64,000 nucleotides of DNA from Panicum virgatum (taxonomy: Eukaryota; Streptophyta; Magnoliopsida; Poales; Poaceae), in assembly GCF_016808335.1 (NCBI RefSeq), contig NC_053146.1, positions 7,231,015 through 7,295,014 of the forward strand, read 5' to 3'. A model generated the notes under the pieces. It was not told where the DNA came from. It worked only from the letters and a program-made list of their open reading frames with translations, and searched no databases. Shown here piece by piece: positions 30,501-45,500 of this stretch. The first letter of the stretch is position 1, and every line of letters starts with the position of its first letter. A program made the translations under genes and the position numbers.

Positions 30501-33500
30501 TACGAAAAGAAATGAAGCTCACACTCACATGGAAACAGGCCTAAAGCAAGCAGACACTGCTAGACAATAGGGGAGGGTTCAGAAAACATGTGTTCTGTCA
30601 GAAATGGTACTCTCAGCATGTGAGATTTAGGCTCGACTGCTGAGCATACATCCAATCAAATGACAATAACATTTCAGTAAACATTATAAGAGAACAGGAT
30701 CTACACATTTTAGTATACATGTTGATGTAATGATGCTTTTTTTAAAAAAATGGTGGGTTATGAATACCATGGACATAAATAAAAATTGGAGGTATCCAAT
30801 GCTGCATTTGCCTTTTGCATTAGTTTCTGAATCTGAAACGTCAGGCATAGGTGAGAAAATTCAAATGATAATGATAGCTATAGAAGTTCAGTAAACTACA
30901 GTATTCATACATCAAGTAAAAGAACAAAACAATCACTTCACACAAAACAAAATGTCCCAGTCATCGTTCCAGTACCACGTGGAAGGAAATCTTCAGAGAG
31001 AAAGAAGCACGTGACATGGAAATGTTTGGTAAGAGGTTAAAAGCAAATGCGCACGAATATATAGCCACCTTGGTCTGAAGCCAACAGTGAAGCATTTCTA
31101 AGACGATCTAGGAAATAGTACGCTTCGATTACGTCTTCTGAACAGCATGATTGTTTCATGTAAATTATACCGAAAACCACACATTAAGATATTATAGCGG
31201 CATGAACTTTCTGAGGCTGAAGGTGCAGGACTTTGACAATTCATGGGAAAGGGGACAAAAAAGGAACATGAAGTCACCATTCCACAGCATGAGTTCCCCA
31301 ATGATCACACTTTTGAATTAAGGCGCCTTCGTTCTTTGCCTGACCACTGACCTGAGAGTTTGAAACGCACTGATAGCGACCACTGACCAGGACTACTTGA
31401 GTGGACAGAACTCACATGCTTTGAATTCATGTACACATTCTGAAAACATGGGAGGAAATCCTGTCAGCCAGTGGTAGCATTCATCTGCATCTGCTTACTA
31501 CTACTGTTAGCCGGACGAAGGCGGCACGGAAGATTCAGAAACATCTCAAGCTGCACAGCAGATGATCAGTACCATGAGGAGAACTTGTCGATTCCATGCA
31601 AAAGTTCTCTTTGACATGGCTTGGAAGTTGGAATGAGAGAGCAACTAGGTTGTGCCTTTCCTGTAATATGGGCTTTGTAGGAGTGGTACATGGTGCAAAC
31701 CACGGCTAGATGATGCCATTGTGATGTGACTTGTAAGACACACCGAACTCTTTTTTCTTCTTAATACAATGATATGCAACTCTTCTGCATATTCGAGAAA
31801 AAAGAAATGAGGGAGCAACAGACTGCGCCTAGGCTACCTCTAACGATAAGTCATTCAGTTAAAATAACTGAATAGCTATATTGGAGAAGCATTGCATGTT
31901 GTAGACTATTGACTATTGACTTGAGCATTGGAGCATTCCTCAACACCACATGGGGGCCGTCGTCAAAGCATTTCGATGAACAATTTCTCTGGTGGCGACA
32001 AATCCGAGCTGTCAAACACGAAAGCGAAGTAGGAAGGTACTGATTGATAGCAGTAACTGGTCCATGCACATGTTGTAGAGATCAACTTTCAGAAGCAGAA
32101 GGAACACGTGTGTTTGAAACGGTGAAATGTTTGTGAGAAAAAAGTACTTCACGAAGAGCATAGGTTATTATTGCGGTATTTTAGGATAATCGGTATTTTA
32201 GGATAATCGGATAGGAAATATTTTTAAAAAAAATCCTTAGTTAATGCCACAAAATACAGCTTATACGAAAAGGAATTTTAGCCTGAAGATGGCATGCGTA
32301 AACCAGAAACAGCCCTTCTGACAGATTTGTACATTGAAGTTGAATTCCACATTTTTGACATTTCGATACTTTTGAATTTCCACAGCAAATTTGAATATGT
32401 GAAGTAAATTTGGTAAGAAAATATGCCTTCTTGTATAGGATTACCACCTTAAAATGATTGTTATCAAGGTTATTAAAACGATAAAACGACGAAACGAATA
32501 GAGGGTAGATTTTAACGAAACGATGGACGTTTTATCGTTTAAACGGATGTTTTAACGTTTAAACGTCGATTTCACAAGAATGTTTTCTCGTGAAAACGTC
32601 GTTTTCACGATGTTTAAACGTCGTTTTAATAACCAAGATTGTTATTGCTACATCATCTTTTTTTTGAGATACTGTTATCATCATCTTCATCATTATTAAA
32701 ATGTGGCCGGCCCACAGTGGGGGTGATTTGTATCGTTTGATTAAGACGGCCCATTCCATTTTAATCATCAAATCACCGTGTTGATTAAGACGGCCCATTC
32801 CATTCTAATCATTGTGGGCTGGCCACATTAGATTTGGGCTCTCAAGGATGGTGGAACGAGAGGATTTTTTTCATTTTTGTATTTAAAAAAAATTAAAATT
32901 TCAAAAATATATGGCAGTTTCGAAAAATTTCAAAACTATACCCCTGTCGCCCCTTGCCTGGGCGACAGGGGGCCTGTCGCCCTCTGGCTGGGCGACAGGA
33001 CCTAAATGTAAAAAAAATTACATTTAGGTCCTGGCACCCGGGACGCATTAAATAGTGAACTTGTAAAATCAATATAAAATCGTAGAAAAATCGAAAAAAT
33101 ACAAACTCAACTGTTCTGGATTCTATGAAACAAGATCTACAACTTTTGTTATATAAAGTTTTTCATTTGATCAATGGATCTTGCTCTATTTTAAATACTA
33201 GTTTAATGCACTTTTATTTAAATCTCAAGATCCATCCTTTGGATGTAGGTCACCTTTGGCTAGAGTGTTTCATATGGTGAGCATAGGCTTGAAAAAAATT
33301 AGTAGATTCAGAAAACATTTCTAGAATAAGTTTTTAAATTAAATCTTGCAATATGTCTAGTTTAAATGGGTTATTTATCCATGCTGCTATACTGAGTTTT
33401 AGAAGCCATAACTTTTACAGTACCATTATTTTATTTCCTAAGAGCTATAAAAAAAGTTTGGTAAATTTTAGATAAACACAACTAGACCAAATGAATTATG

Positions 33501-36500
33501 ACTAAGGTAAATGCACTAAATCAAGAAAAATAGTTCTTGTACCTAGAAAAATTTGAAATAATTCATTTGGTCTAGTTGTGCTTATCTAAAATTTACCAAA
33601 CTTTTTTTGTAGCTCTTAGGAAATAAAATAATGGTACTGTAAAAGTTATGGCTTCTAAAACTCAGTATTGCAGCATGGATAAATAACTCATTTAAACTAG
33701 ACATATTGCAAGATTTAATTTAAAAACTTATTCTAGAAATGTTTTCTGGGCCTACCAATTTTGTACAATCCTATGCTTGCCATATGCAACACTCTGGCCA
33801 AAAATGACATGCATCTAAAGGATGAATCTTGAGATTTAAATAAAAGTGCATTAAACTAGTATTTAAAATAGAGCAAGATACATTGATAAAATGAAAAACT
33901 TTATATAACAAAAGTTGTAGATCTTGTTTCATAAAATCCAGAACAGTTGAGTTTGTATTTTTCCGATTTTTGTACGATTTTATATCTATTTTACAAGTTT
34001 GCTGTTTAATGTGTCCCGGGCGCCAGGACCTAAATATAATTTTTTTTACATTTAGGTCCTGTCGCCCAGCCAGAGGGCGACAGGCCCCCTGTCCCCCAGG
34101 CAAGGGGCGACAGGGGTATAGTTTTGAAATTTTTCGAAACCGCCATATATTTTTGAAATTTTAATTTTTTTTAAATACAAAAATGAAAAAAATCCGGAAC
34201 GAGATGGGCTTATTTTTCTGTGGCCTTTGACATTCAAATGGCTAGAAATGTTTCATGTTCCTGGCAGTGCTACCTCTTCAAAATGTGGTGTTGAGGATGG
34301 GAAAGAGACTGCAAGAGCAGTTCTGTGCAATGATTTGAGGTTTTTATTGGAAGTAGTTTCCTCCGCATGCAGTTATTTGAACCTACTCCTAGATATTTAA
34401 ATGATTTTTGTTCGAAATTCGTTGCAATAGTCATCTGATTATGACCTACTAATCTCCAATGCTACCACAATCTAAAATTCTAAAGAAAATGTACAAGTTT
34501 ATTGATCAGGTCTCATCAGACCATCTATCTCTACTGTCTGCTGGAGTATGTGCTGCCAGGCCACTACTAGAGAGAGAGAGAGGAAAAGATAGCAGCAGGC
34601 TGATCTCCTAATTAGCAGGTTGATCTCCAACCACTGATCTTGGCTGCCATTGATCAATCACATTCCCATGTGCATCTTGTTCACCATGCTCCTCCTCCTC
34701 CTCCTCCATGCCCTTGTACCTGTACCATTTGGCGCACGCAAGGAACACGAAGAAGTTGACCGCGCCGACGAAGCCGATGACGAAGTAGAAGCAGTCGAGC
34801 TTCCCCCTGTTGAGGTCCTCGGCGAGCCAGCCGTCGTCGCCGTCGGCGGAGCCGGCCGTCGTGCGGTGCACGATGGTGACCAGCAGCCCGCTGAGGTAGC
34901 TGGACAGCGCCAGGCCGCTGAAGAGGAGCGAGCCGGCGACGCTGCGCATGTTCTCCGGGAACTGCTTGTAGTAGAACTCCATCTGGCTCACCTGGTTGAA
35001 CGCCTCCGACAGGCCCAGCGCCGCCAGCTGCGGCACCAGCCAGAACGCCGACATGGGGGACACGCGGCTCTCCGCCATGGACCCGCCGCTCGCGGCGGCG
35101 TGCAGCTCCGCGAGCTCGCGCCGGCGCTGCTCCGCCATGCCGGAGATGAGCATGGCCACGACGGAGAGCACCATGCCCACGCCCATGCGCTGGAGCAGCG
35201 TGATGCCCTCCTCGCGGCCGGTGAGCCTGCGCAGCCACGGCAGCAGGAGGCGGTCGTACAAGGGGATCCACACGGTGAGAGCCACCATGGGGAAGACGGT
35301 GAACGACGCCGGCGGCACCTCGAAGCCCCGGGCGCCGCCGACGCGCCGGTCCGACTGCGCCGCCTGCAGGATGACGTAGGTGTTGGTCTGCGCGAACGCG
35401 ACGTAGTAGACGATGCAGGTGCCCCAGACGGGCAGGATGCGGAGGACGCACTTGGCCTCCTCCACCTGCTGCAGGCTGCACAGCCGCCATGGGTCCCTGG
35501 CGGCGCCGCCGGAGCCGTCGACCTCGCCCTTGGACTCCACCACGGCGGCCTTGTCGAGGAACCGGAACTGGTCGGTGTAGGGGAGCCTCGACACGAGTGT
35601 GCTCGCGTGGCGCGTCCGGAAGAGGGACGCGGCGGGGTTCGCCAGCGCCGGGGCGCGCCGCTTGCGGAACGCCGCGACGGTGACGCGGAGGACGCCGGCG
35701 AGGGGCACCCCCTCGGGGCGGACGCGCACGTACAGCCCCGCGCCGGCGAAGAAGAGCGCGCAGGAGACGAGCATGAGCGCGGCGGGGATGGCGAAGCCGA
35801 TCCACCAGCTCACGTTGCTCTGCACGTAGATGATCGCCGTCGACGAGCCGCAGACGGCGATGGTCAGGGTGAAGTAGTACCAGTTGAAGAAGCTGTTGAT
35901 GCCGCGGCGGCCGGACTCGGTGTGCGGGTTGAACTGGTCGGCGCCGAACGGCAGGCTGCACGGCCGGATGCCGCCCGCGCCCACCACGATGAACAGGAAC
36001 GACAGCACCAGCACGGCGAACTGCCCCCTCGTCGCGCCCGCGCAATGCCCGTCCGCGCCGGCGGCGCACGGCGGCGGGTGCAGCGCCGGCACACCGGCCG
36101 TCAGCGTGAGGATGATCATGCCCTGTTCTCATCATTTCATCAAAGATTCAAGAAATCAAGTTCGTCGGCGACGCCGGCCGATGGCGGAGGAAGGCGGGCG
36201 GCTTACGATGAGCGTGGCGACGCAGCCGACGCACACGGTGGCGTAGCGGCCGAGGTAGAGGTCGGAGGCGAAGGCGCCGAAGACGGTGGCGAGGTTGGTG
36301 GTGCCGCTGAAGGCGTTGAGCGCGACGGCGGCGCGGACGCTGGTCATGTGGAAGACGGAGGTGAGGTACACCATCAGGTTCGCCGCCGTGCCGATGCTGC
36401 CCAGCTTCTCGAACGTCTCGTTGCCGATCACGAACGGCATCGTCTTCCACCCCCGGTACCGGACCTCCCGCCCGGCGGCGTCCCGCGGCGCCGCCGGCGC

Positions 36501-39500
36501 GGCCGAGTCCAGCGAGTCGTAGTGGCCCGCGCCGTCATCATGGACCGCGAGGACGGTGTCGCCGGCGGGCGCGTCGGGGTGAACGCCGTCGCCGGGGACG
36601 GAGGGGCGATCCATTGCCGCGGTTCCTCGCCGCGGTGGGACACGTGGCGGCTGTTGGCGGTTCTCCAATTTGTTGACCGCCCGGGGAGAGTGCGTCAAGG
36701 GATCTTGGAGTGGTTTTGGCGGTTACTACTTCTCAGCGGCGGTGGGGTCGTCTGTCGCTGCAGGTGGGACCCGGACTGGGCGTTTCTGCCGGGATAAGTC
36801 GGGTATTTAGAGACTGACAGGTGGGACTAATAAAAAATGAAGAACCGTTTGGGCTGCACTGCACGAGGGTTGCTGCCAACTGATGCAACAACATTTCTAT
36901 AATTCTGTTCGGAAATGTTTCTGTAAAGAACATTTTTTTAAAATAACGGTAGCTAATTATGACACTATCACAACATGTTCTAATTATTTTCTATTTTATT
37001 TTGTTAGTTCAGCTGATAGCTGAAATGTACTTTAAGCGTGCAATGTTGAATTTCAACTGCAGGTTAAAAAAATTGACTATCCATCCTAAATTAATTTTAA
37101 ACATAAGTTTAACTTCTAAGGATATCACACATACGGCATAAATGAGCTCACAGTGTTCATTGATCAAATTCTTATTCCTTTTAACAAAACCCTTACTCCT
37201 ATAGGTAATAAAGACTGCAAAAAAAAACTCTAGTTGCACTACACTATGGGTATGAAGTGAGTACCCAGGGAGAAAGGGAAGAGTGAAAGCAAGAAAGAAA
37301 AAGAGAGAACAGAACATAGGAAAGGAGAATAGAAATAACTATGCCTCTTTCAGTAGAAAAGTTGAGTTTGGTGATGCCATTTTTGGCTTTTTTTATCAAT
37401 GAGGTAAAGAGCAACGACAAAATTAGAAACAACCAAATTCTAGTGATGAATATTCATTAAATTTGCTCACCTACTCCGGTGACCACCACAACAATAATGA
37501 TGGTTTTGCCGCCGGGTATAGTTCAAGGTACTTGGTACCAACGAATCTGTGGGCAGTGGGCACCGATTTCTCTTCCTTACATCTTCTCATGCTGCTATTG
37601 TCAAATACTCCTACAACCAACAACACTTTTGGCATCACTGCAAGGAAGCCCATGAGTCATTGCCCTTAGGTTTGTTGCTAGCGGCCCTTTCTATATGGTG
37701 TTGCCCTCATCCATATCCGACCACTGCAATAGGTGCATGCTGCCCTACCTTTTGCGACTTGTAGAGCTTAGATGGATTACTGATGGAGACAATCACCAAC
37801 ATGTTGACATGGTAACGCCTATAACATCATATTCCATCAAAGTAACATTAGCAATCCCAAATTGAAGACTACCAAATACGCCTAATTGCAAGGTACAGAG
37901 AGCTTGCTTGGTTAGGATCCAAAATTGAGACAATCACCAACATGTTGACATGGTAACGCCTATAACATCATACTAGAAATGTTCGTGGCGTTGCCACGAA
38001 TGGCCAGTGTGGTAGCTGGCTTCAACATAGATGGGCCTTTTTGACTGTGCTGTAGTTTTCTTTTGTTTGAGGGATTTTGCATAAATCTAGGTAAGAATTG
38101 TATTTGAAGTAGGTCCTGGTTTGACCATTGGTCGAAAGGCAGTTCAGGTGGAACAGAACAATGTGGCGAATGCCCTGATTCGGTAAAAGTAAGAACCACT
38201 AAACTGTGGATACATTGTGGGCAGCGAGTTGTAATACAGCATATTGGTTGCAGTCTAGGCATTGCAGAAATTCATATACGATGGCCTAGCACAGGCAGTT
38301 AACATAATCTTCGTGCACAAAAGTTAGGTATGGTAAAACCTGATGTCACCTCGTATATCTTGTTCTATGTATTGAACTAAAAGATACTTAGTGAGAGTGT
38401 GTGTTAACAAAAGTTGTTTCTGCAACTTAGCGAAAGCAGCTGTCGACATTGCCGTTTCCTGCACACCAAAATGTCCTTCCGTTTGTGTGCCTTGGTGTTA
38501 GATGTGTAGCCCTGCCAGAGGGAGGGAAAATAAGGAAAGCTATATATGTCAATTAAAATAATAAATTTTTTGAAAGTTTGGAATTTTGGGAGTAGTATGT
38601 ATATGCAATAGAAATGAAATGGTAAAAATGGATAATGTGAAGACTATTGGAGTAGTACGCGGTCAATGGAATTGGTTGGTGAAGCTTGCAAGTACAAACA
38701 GTTGGGATATCTTACCTTTGATCATTCTTTAATTTTAAGCTTATTTCTTTGCTGTTTGTCATGCTTCTTGTTGTTGTCGCCATGGTTTTCTGTACTGTCC
38801 CAAGCACTGTAATTATTTGAAATATTATTAGAAGCACTGTAATTATTTTTGTATACTTTGTATAGTTTTTTAAAATTCTTTAAGGTTTGCAGGACAACAA
38901 AAAGAAGAGATGATAAATTAGTAACTCATGACAAACCAGTAGAAAAATGCATATGTTGTAATAGATAAGAAACAAATGATGTAATGTACATAAAAATAGT
39001 AATACAAATAGGTGAATAATGGTTAGTTAGTTAGTATTACTTACCTTTTTTCACTCCTAGTCGTCACTTCTCTCGGATCAGTTGGTGGTGTTGCTACCTG
39101 TAGATACATGTAAAATTTTTGTTAGTATAAAGTGTGTAGAAATTAAAGTAACGGAAACTTACATAGTAGCACATAGTAATCTGATTGGAGGTAGTCTTGT
39201 ATAAACATAGTTGAGGAGGAATAGAATACAGGGGCCTTTTGGTTTATGTGCAGGAGGGGAAACGCTATGAGGTCAAGGAGTCGAAGTGTGAGGCGTGGGC
39301 TACTGCTGGTCCTGTTCCTCCGCGAGAGAAATCCATTGGTAGGTACACTTTGTCGACTCTAAAATTAGGCCTCTAAGCAGCATACTAAACGGGGATAAGC
39401 ACCAACCATGCTACTGCAAGCCAAAAAGTTGCAATGTACCGCTGGATCAAATTCAGCTGCTAAGCTGCCGCTAGCTGTATCGTTCAAGGTGGACTAAGCT

Positions 39501-42500
39501 ATGCAAGAACAGCTACGGCAAGGCATTTCGTCAAACACCTTGCTTGCAGTTGCAGGGCAAGGAAGGGAGAGGGGAGAATCCAGAGGTCGTGGTTCCCGGG
39601 CACGTAGAAGACGGCCTCGAACCGCGCCCTGAGCACCCCCATGCTGCGCTTGAAGTTGTCCCTAGTCTCGACCACGTCCCCCGTCACGACGAGCGCGTCG
39701 ACGCCGGGCCCCGTCCCGTCCGCGACCTCCGCGCGGGCCGGCGGCCGCCTGGGCCTGTCTACCGTGGCGACCTCGACTCGCCGTTCTTTGCTGCATGAGC
39801 ATCCTGACGTTCGGGGCCGCTGCCCCAGCACGGAGGTCGAGGGGCTGGTCTGCGCCGCCATCGTGGTGTGCGAGGAGGCGGCCCGCGGCGCCCTTTGGCA
39901 CGGCCTAGTGCCTAGAGCCGGCTCTGTGCGGGATCCAAGCGGGCGGTGTCCAGCCAGCGCGAGCGAGAGGTAAGGGCGCCGTGGAGAGCCTGGACACGAC
40001 GGAGGAGGTGGAGTGTGAGGCGCGGATAGGCCTCCGACTGCGAGACGACGCGGCGGGAGAGAGGCTGAATGCCATTCACCATTCACTCCACCTGGGTGAA
40101 TAGCGGATGGATACTCCAAGAGTCCGATACGGAAAGAAGGATCACGATAGAGAAGATGACGTACCTTTCGTTTGAGGGGAGATTTCTCTTGCGGTGCGAT
40201 TGTGACAGCACCAGGAACGGGAAGAGAAGATATGAGCGTACGGGAACGGATGGTATAAGGACACGGGGTCAAAAAGCAGTCTCTTCTAGACGGGATTTTC
40301 TCGATACTTCACGAAGCCTTTGGAACTGCACGCATACGCAAGGCACGTTGCATTGCTGAACTATAAGCCTACGCAGCGCACGTTGCACCGCTCGATGACG
40401 TCCGTTTGATATCCAACGCTAGATGGAAATTTACGTGACGTGGCCCAATGACGTGCCCTCTTTTGGTGCGTGAATCGTAAGAAGAGATTCCATCAAAGTA
40501 ACATTAGCAATCCCAAATTGAAGACTACCAAATACGCCTAATTGCAAGGTACAGAGAGCTTTCTTGGTTAGGATCCAAAATTTACCCTGCCAATACTAGG
40601 CCAGGTTAAAAGCACTATCGGCACCTAGCTCTCCTCTGTTTTCCCCACGCTACAGGGCAGCCAGGCGAGAGAGAGGGCGAATAGACTTTCTCCTCCACCG
40701 ATCCGCCGGCCCCCCCTCCTCCGGCGTCCTCGCCGGCGACGGAGATGAGGGGGGTGCCCGGCACCTCGGCGGGAGGACCTGTGTAGCTGTAGGATTAGTC
40801 CTTAGTGCTTGTAGATCCCGCCGGCGACTTTTATATCACCGGCTAGGGTTAGAGTTTCCTCTTCGCTTCTCCGGCGGCGGTGGCGGCGACGGCGTCGTCT
40901 CCGGCGAGGATCGAAGGAGGATAGGTCTCTTCCAGGCGGGTTTCGGCGTTGGCGCCCTCGGTGGTGCGAGCACCGGCGGTCCCTCTGTGAGTTTTGTTCT
41001 CCTCTTTATCTTTTGCGAACGGTGGGGAGGTTTCTGTGTCTGGGCTGGCGGCGTCAGCAGCTCTGGACTGCTTTTCCGGCGGCCGGCTCTCTCCGGCGGC
41101 GGCGGAATCTCTCTCCTCTTCTGGTTCTCGTTGATGGGGCTGCCGAAATCCGTTCAGTGGAATCGATGCGTCGGGGTGGAGTCCTGGCGTTGGCTTATGC
41201 GGCTCATCCAATGCGTGGAGGCTCCCATCGACACGGAAGATGGAGTTCTCTGGGCTCCGGCAGCCTACGGCGGCCGGAATCGGATAAGACAAGGAGTCTC
41301 TGGTAGTTGTAGTGGCGTGTCATTTTCAATTTTGCCAAGGGCTTTTCTGTAAAAGTTTGGGGTTGTATTATGCTCCTTTGTTTTAATATATGCCCCTCCT
41401 TTCGCAAAAACAAAAAAAAAACTAGGGCAGGTTAAAACATGGGCATGCCAAAATTTATCTGCCAAAACAAGGTACAGAGAGCTTGCTTCGTTAAGATGAC
41501 AAACCTAGGGTCTGTTTGGCAGGGATCCAGCTCCGGCTCCACCGGCGGCTCCTGCTGGAGCTCTACCAAACACTCTAAAAGTGAAGCAGCTCCATACTGT
41601 AGCAGGTGAGAAGGTGGAGCAGCAGCTTTGCCTGCGAGGTGGAGCCGGTGGAGCCACAAAAACCAGCTCCACCTGCTCCAGCTCCGGCTCCACCCATTTT
41701 ACAAGGAGCCGGAGCCCTCCCAAACAGGCCCTAGGTTTGTCATCTTCCAGGATTCCAACTTCAATTAAGCTATATTTTGTTTTCCAACAATGAAGATTTT
41801 ATGGGAAGAAATGAAGCAAAGTAGAAAGCTATGGCAGCCAACATCCAAAGAACATAGTTTGAGAACCAAGAATATACATCGATTTACATTGAGCGGCTGG
41901 AGCTAAGTTAACTGGATGACAATATTCTATCTGGATAATTATATATATAAGCTATCATAAAAAATAAATAAGCTTTCTCATAACTTTAATTCATGGGTTC
42001 TGATCCCAAGCAAATGCTGTGATCTTGCCTTGGGAGCTTCCACTTCTAATGCGAGCTATGCATTGCTTTACAGCATCATGGTTCACGTGAAAAATGAATT
42101 TCATGTTGCTTATCTGTAGGGTAAAAAAATATTTAAAAAAACAGCTTGGTAAGAGTTCAAAATGCTAAGCATGTAACTTACCAGGGGACAAGAATTAGTT
42201 GGAAACAGAGCACAACATCTACTTGTCATTGCATTATTTGTGAATCACACTTAAAAATCTCCTCCCAGTTCCAATTACTTTTCATGTTCACATATGTTCA
42301 CATGAGTCATGATTAGTGAGCAAAACAATAGAGAGGAATGAAGAAAAGGCATTATAAACGCAAACTTTGACTAAGTTTAGCAAGTCACTAATTTACTACA
42401 GTTGAATAGCATCAACTATTCAATATACTGAAAAAGGAAAGGATGAGGTCTCTTTCTGGCTCTGGCTCATTTCTCCACTATTAGCATGCTTCTTATTGCC

Positions 42501-45500
42501 ACATGCAGTTACATAAATAGGTGTACAACATATCATGTGAGATATGAACTAATGAACCGCAAATGAAGGAATAGCTAGTAATGTAGCATATCATCTTTAG
42601 TCAGTTAATCCGAAATAACTAGAATGCTTGAGTGCTTCAATCTTATGGTACAACAAAGCCGCAAGTTGATACGAATATGCATAATTAATTGGTTTACAAC
42701 TTACAAGTCTTGCAGCTATATAACAAAAAGGGAGCCAGTACCTATAGTACTAGGGTATGGATCTTTAGTACACCACTGACATTTATCACCAAATGATGAA
42801 TTGGTATGAAGAGCAAATTCCTAGCATAAGAAAGAAAAGAATGAAAGACCATACCTCAAGTAACGAGTCTGAAATTAAGCTGATACGTTTGTTACATGGT
42901 ACTTCTTTGCTATTCACAAAAATTGAAGGCTTCCCTATATTTTTTATGTAGAAAGTTCCACCATCATCCATCTTGATAACTGCCTGTACATCAAAATACA
43001 GAATTGCAAAGAGAAGTGAGCAATAAGGGCAAGATAATAAACACACGAGGGTTTGCAGTTAGCCCGAGCCAACTTAAAAAAGAAGGGGAGAAATCCTGAA
43101 AACATAACTAGATACTCCTTACAGCATCAAAGCTTCAATCAACCCAATATTTTAACTTTACAAAAGGCCCAATTACCTGTCGACGAGATATTTTATTTGC
43201 CTTTCCTTCCTTTCCCAAATCGATATCAACATGTACCTCTCCTGTTTCTCTCCCAAGAGTTACCTGCATTAGAAGAGGATCAAGCATACTTTTAAAGATA
43301 GCATCAACATAATAAAGAAGCACATTTCAAAACATATCAACTGCAAACAAAAAATTTTAACCTGCAAGGTGATATTTAATCTTGCTATTTAAAGACTCTT
43401 TCAGAATTCAAAAGGCAGAAAATAATAACAACTAGGTGCGTTTGACAACCAACAATTAAGTGATGTCTCTTGACACAAATAACATTTGGAACAAATAGAG
43501 ATGCCTAAACACTTCAAGTTCCACAACAGAGAATACATCCATGGATATATTAATTATTCCCGCTGTACAAGAGTATGTAGCTCTGCCTATTTGGACATTG
43601 ACACATCTGTAATATGAACAAACAAGCTTCACTATGAATTTTAACAGTAATATAATAGCAGAAGTCATACTATTAACGAAAGTCCTTCTCATAATAATTC
43701 TAATGATACTTTTATCATGTGGCCAATCGAAATATTTTCTACATATTTATCTATCTGCAAGTTAAAGCTAAGGAAGTTTGGACAATCAAGATCCAAAATG
43801 TCATGCAATTTTTTAATTTTAGGAGTATCATATTTACTGCTAAGAAATGAAGGTTCAAATATAATGCTTAATACTACCTCAGGATCTGTTATGTAGAATT
43901 TCAATCGTTGGCCATAAAGAACGGCGAAAGCACCCTTAGACATGATAGATCTGTTCATATAAGAGCAAGCACCCTTAGACATGATAGATCTGTTCATATA
44001 AGAGCAAGCCCCTTTCTCTAATTTTATCAAATCCTTCCTGCTTTCAGGATACTGAAACCTTGAAACTGATGATACAAATAGCCCAAACAAAAAGAACTGG
44101 TTTTAGTGTCTGTAAGAACATAACAGATAACAACAGGACACATTAACAAAAGTTTCAACAAAAATGGACTTTTATCAGTGTCCCTTTACATTTACCTTCT
44201 GGTTGGATGAAATCGGATTCTTGATCCCACGGAATCAGGTCCTGATCAAGTATCTACAGTAAGTTTTTGAGAAGTCAGAAGCTCCAAGGTATGCAAAACC
44301 ATGTAAATGCAACCAAGAAAGAACTATATGTACCAATGCTTCTAGATCAAAATAGTTAGGAACACTATTCTCACTGTCAGATCCTTCTGCTTGACTCAAA
44401 GTTGAAACAGTTCCAATGGGATTATGAAATTCTGTATCTGGCAATGCATCAGACAATTCATAGCTTTTGATAGCAGTTTCACTGCCTATTTTGGGTTTAT
44501 CAGAAAGAAGTTTGCCATTCATTTGATAGGGGCCTTGAATTGACTTGTTCAAAGTCAAATTATGCAAATTATCACAATACTCATGTTTAACAAAACCAGA
44601 AGCTGTTTCTTCACCTCCATCAACGGAACGCGGAGCTGAAATACACATGTCTGCATTTCTACCACCAAAGTCATCATGCAGGACAAGTGGCTCATGTCCT
44701 ATAATGCTACCTTCATTAAGAGACACCATTGTATTTTGCTCTAGGATGGCTGATTCCAGCTTTATTGGTGGTGATGGTGATGAAGGTTGGGCATTTTCCA
44801 TGTTTATATGTTTGGCGAGAACCAAGCACACATCATGCTGAGAATCCTGGTCCATGGTGGAGGTGGGTTCTAAAGAGGACTGACTAGGCATATGATCATT
44901 GAAAGGGATTTCAGAATCTTCTGTGTTCAACATACACTCAGCATTATGTTCAGGATAAAGCACCGCCGATGAACCAGGTACAGTGCCCACTCCAGAAACA
45001 TCTGCCACATTTTATTTCCTTTGGATCGGATCTATGTGGTTACCACAGTTGGTTGTGGCGAAGGTATGGGACCCGAGATCTTTCTGATTTGTGTCCAGTG
45101 CAAAATCTGTAAAGAGTTCACCGCTGAGGAGCCCAAGGTCTTCTTTCTCACTGAAACCCTTTCAATGGGAATGCATGAATCCACCTTCTGACACCATTGC
45201 ACTGCATAAACCAGAATCAGGTATTACACTATCTAAAGTTGCCTGAAATGCAAGTGCGTCACTTATATTTGTTTCCGTTCTCTTATCATCAGAAAGTATA
45301 AGAGTTTTTGGTTCCAATATACGCGTATCTGTCAGCATATCAGGTGAATTAACACCCAGAACAATACTCCAAGTAGGAATGCTGGGCTCCAGGGAACACC
45401 ATTTTTCACTAATTGCTGTGATTGATCTTGGCTCACGTGATAGTCCTGTGCTGTTCCCAGAAAATTGGCTATTCTTTTCTCCATCTTGATCTTGATCAAT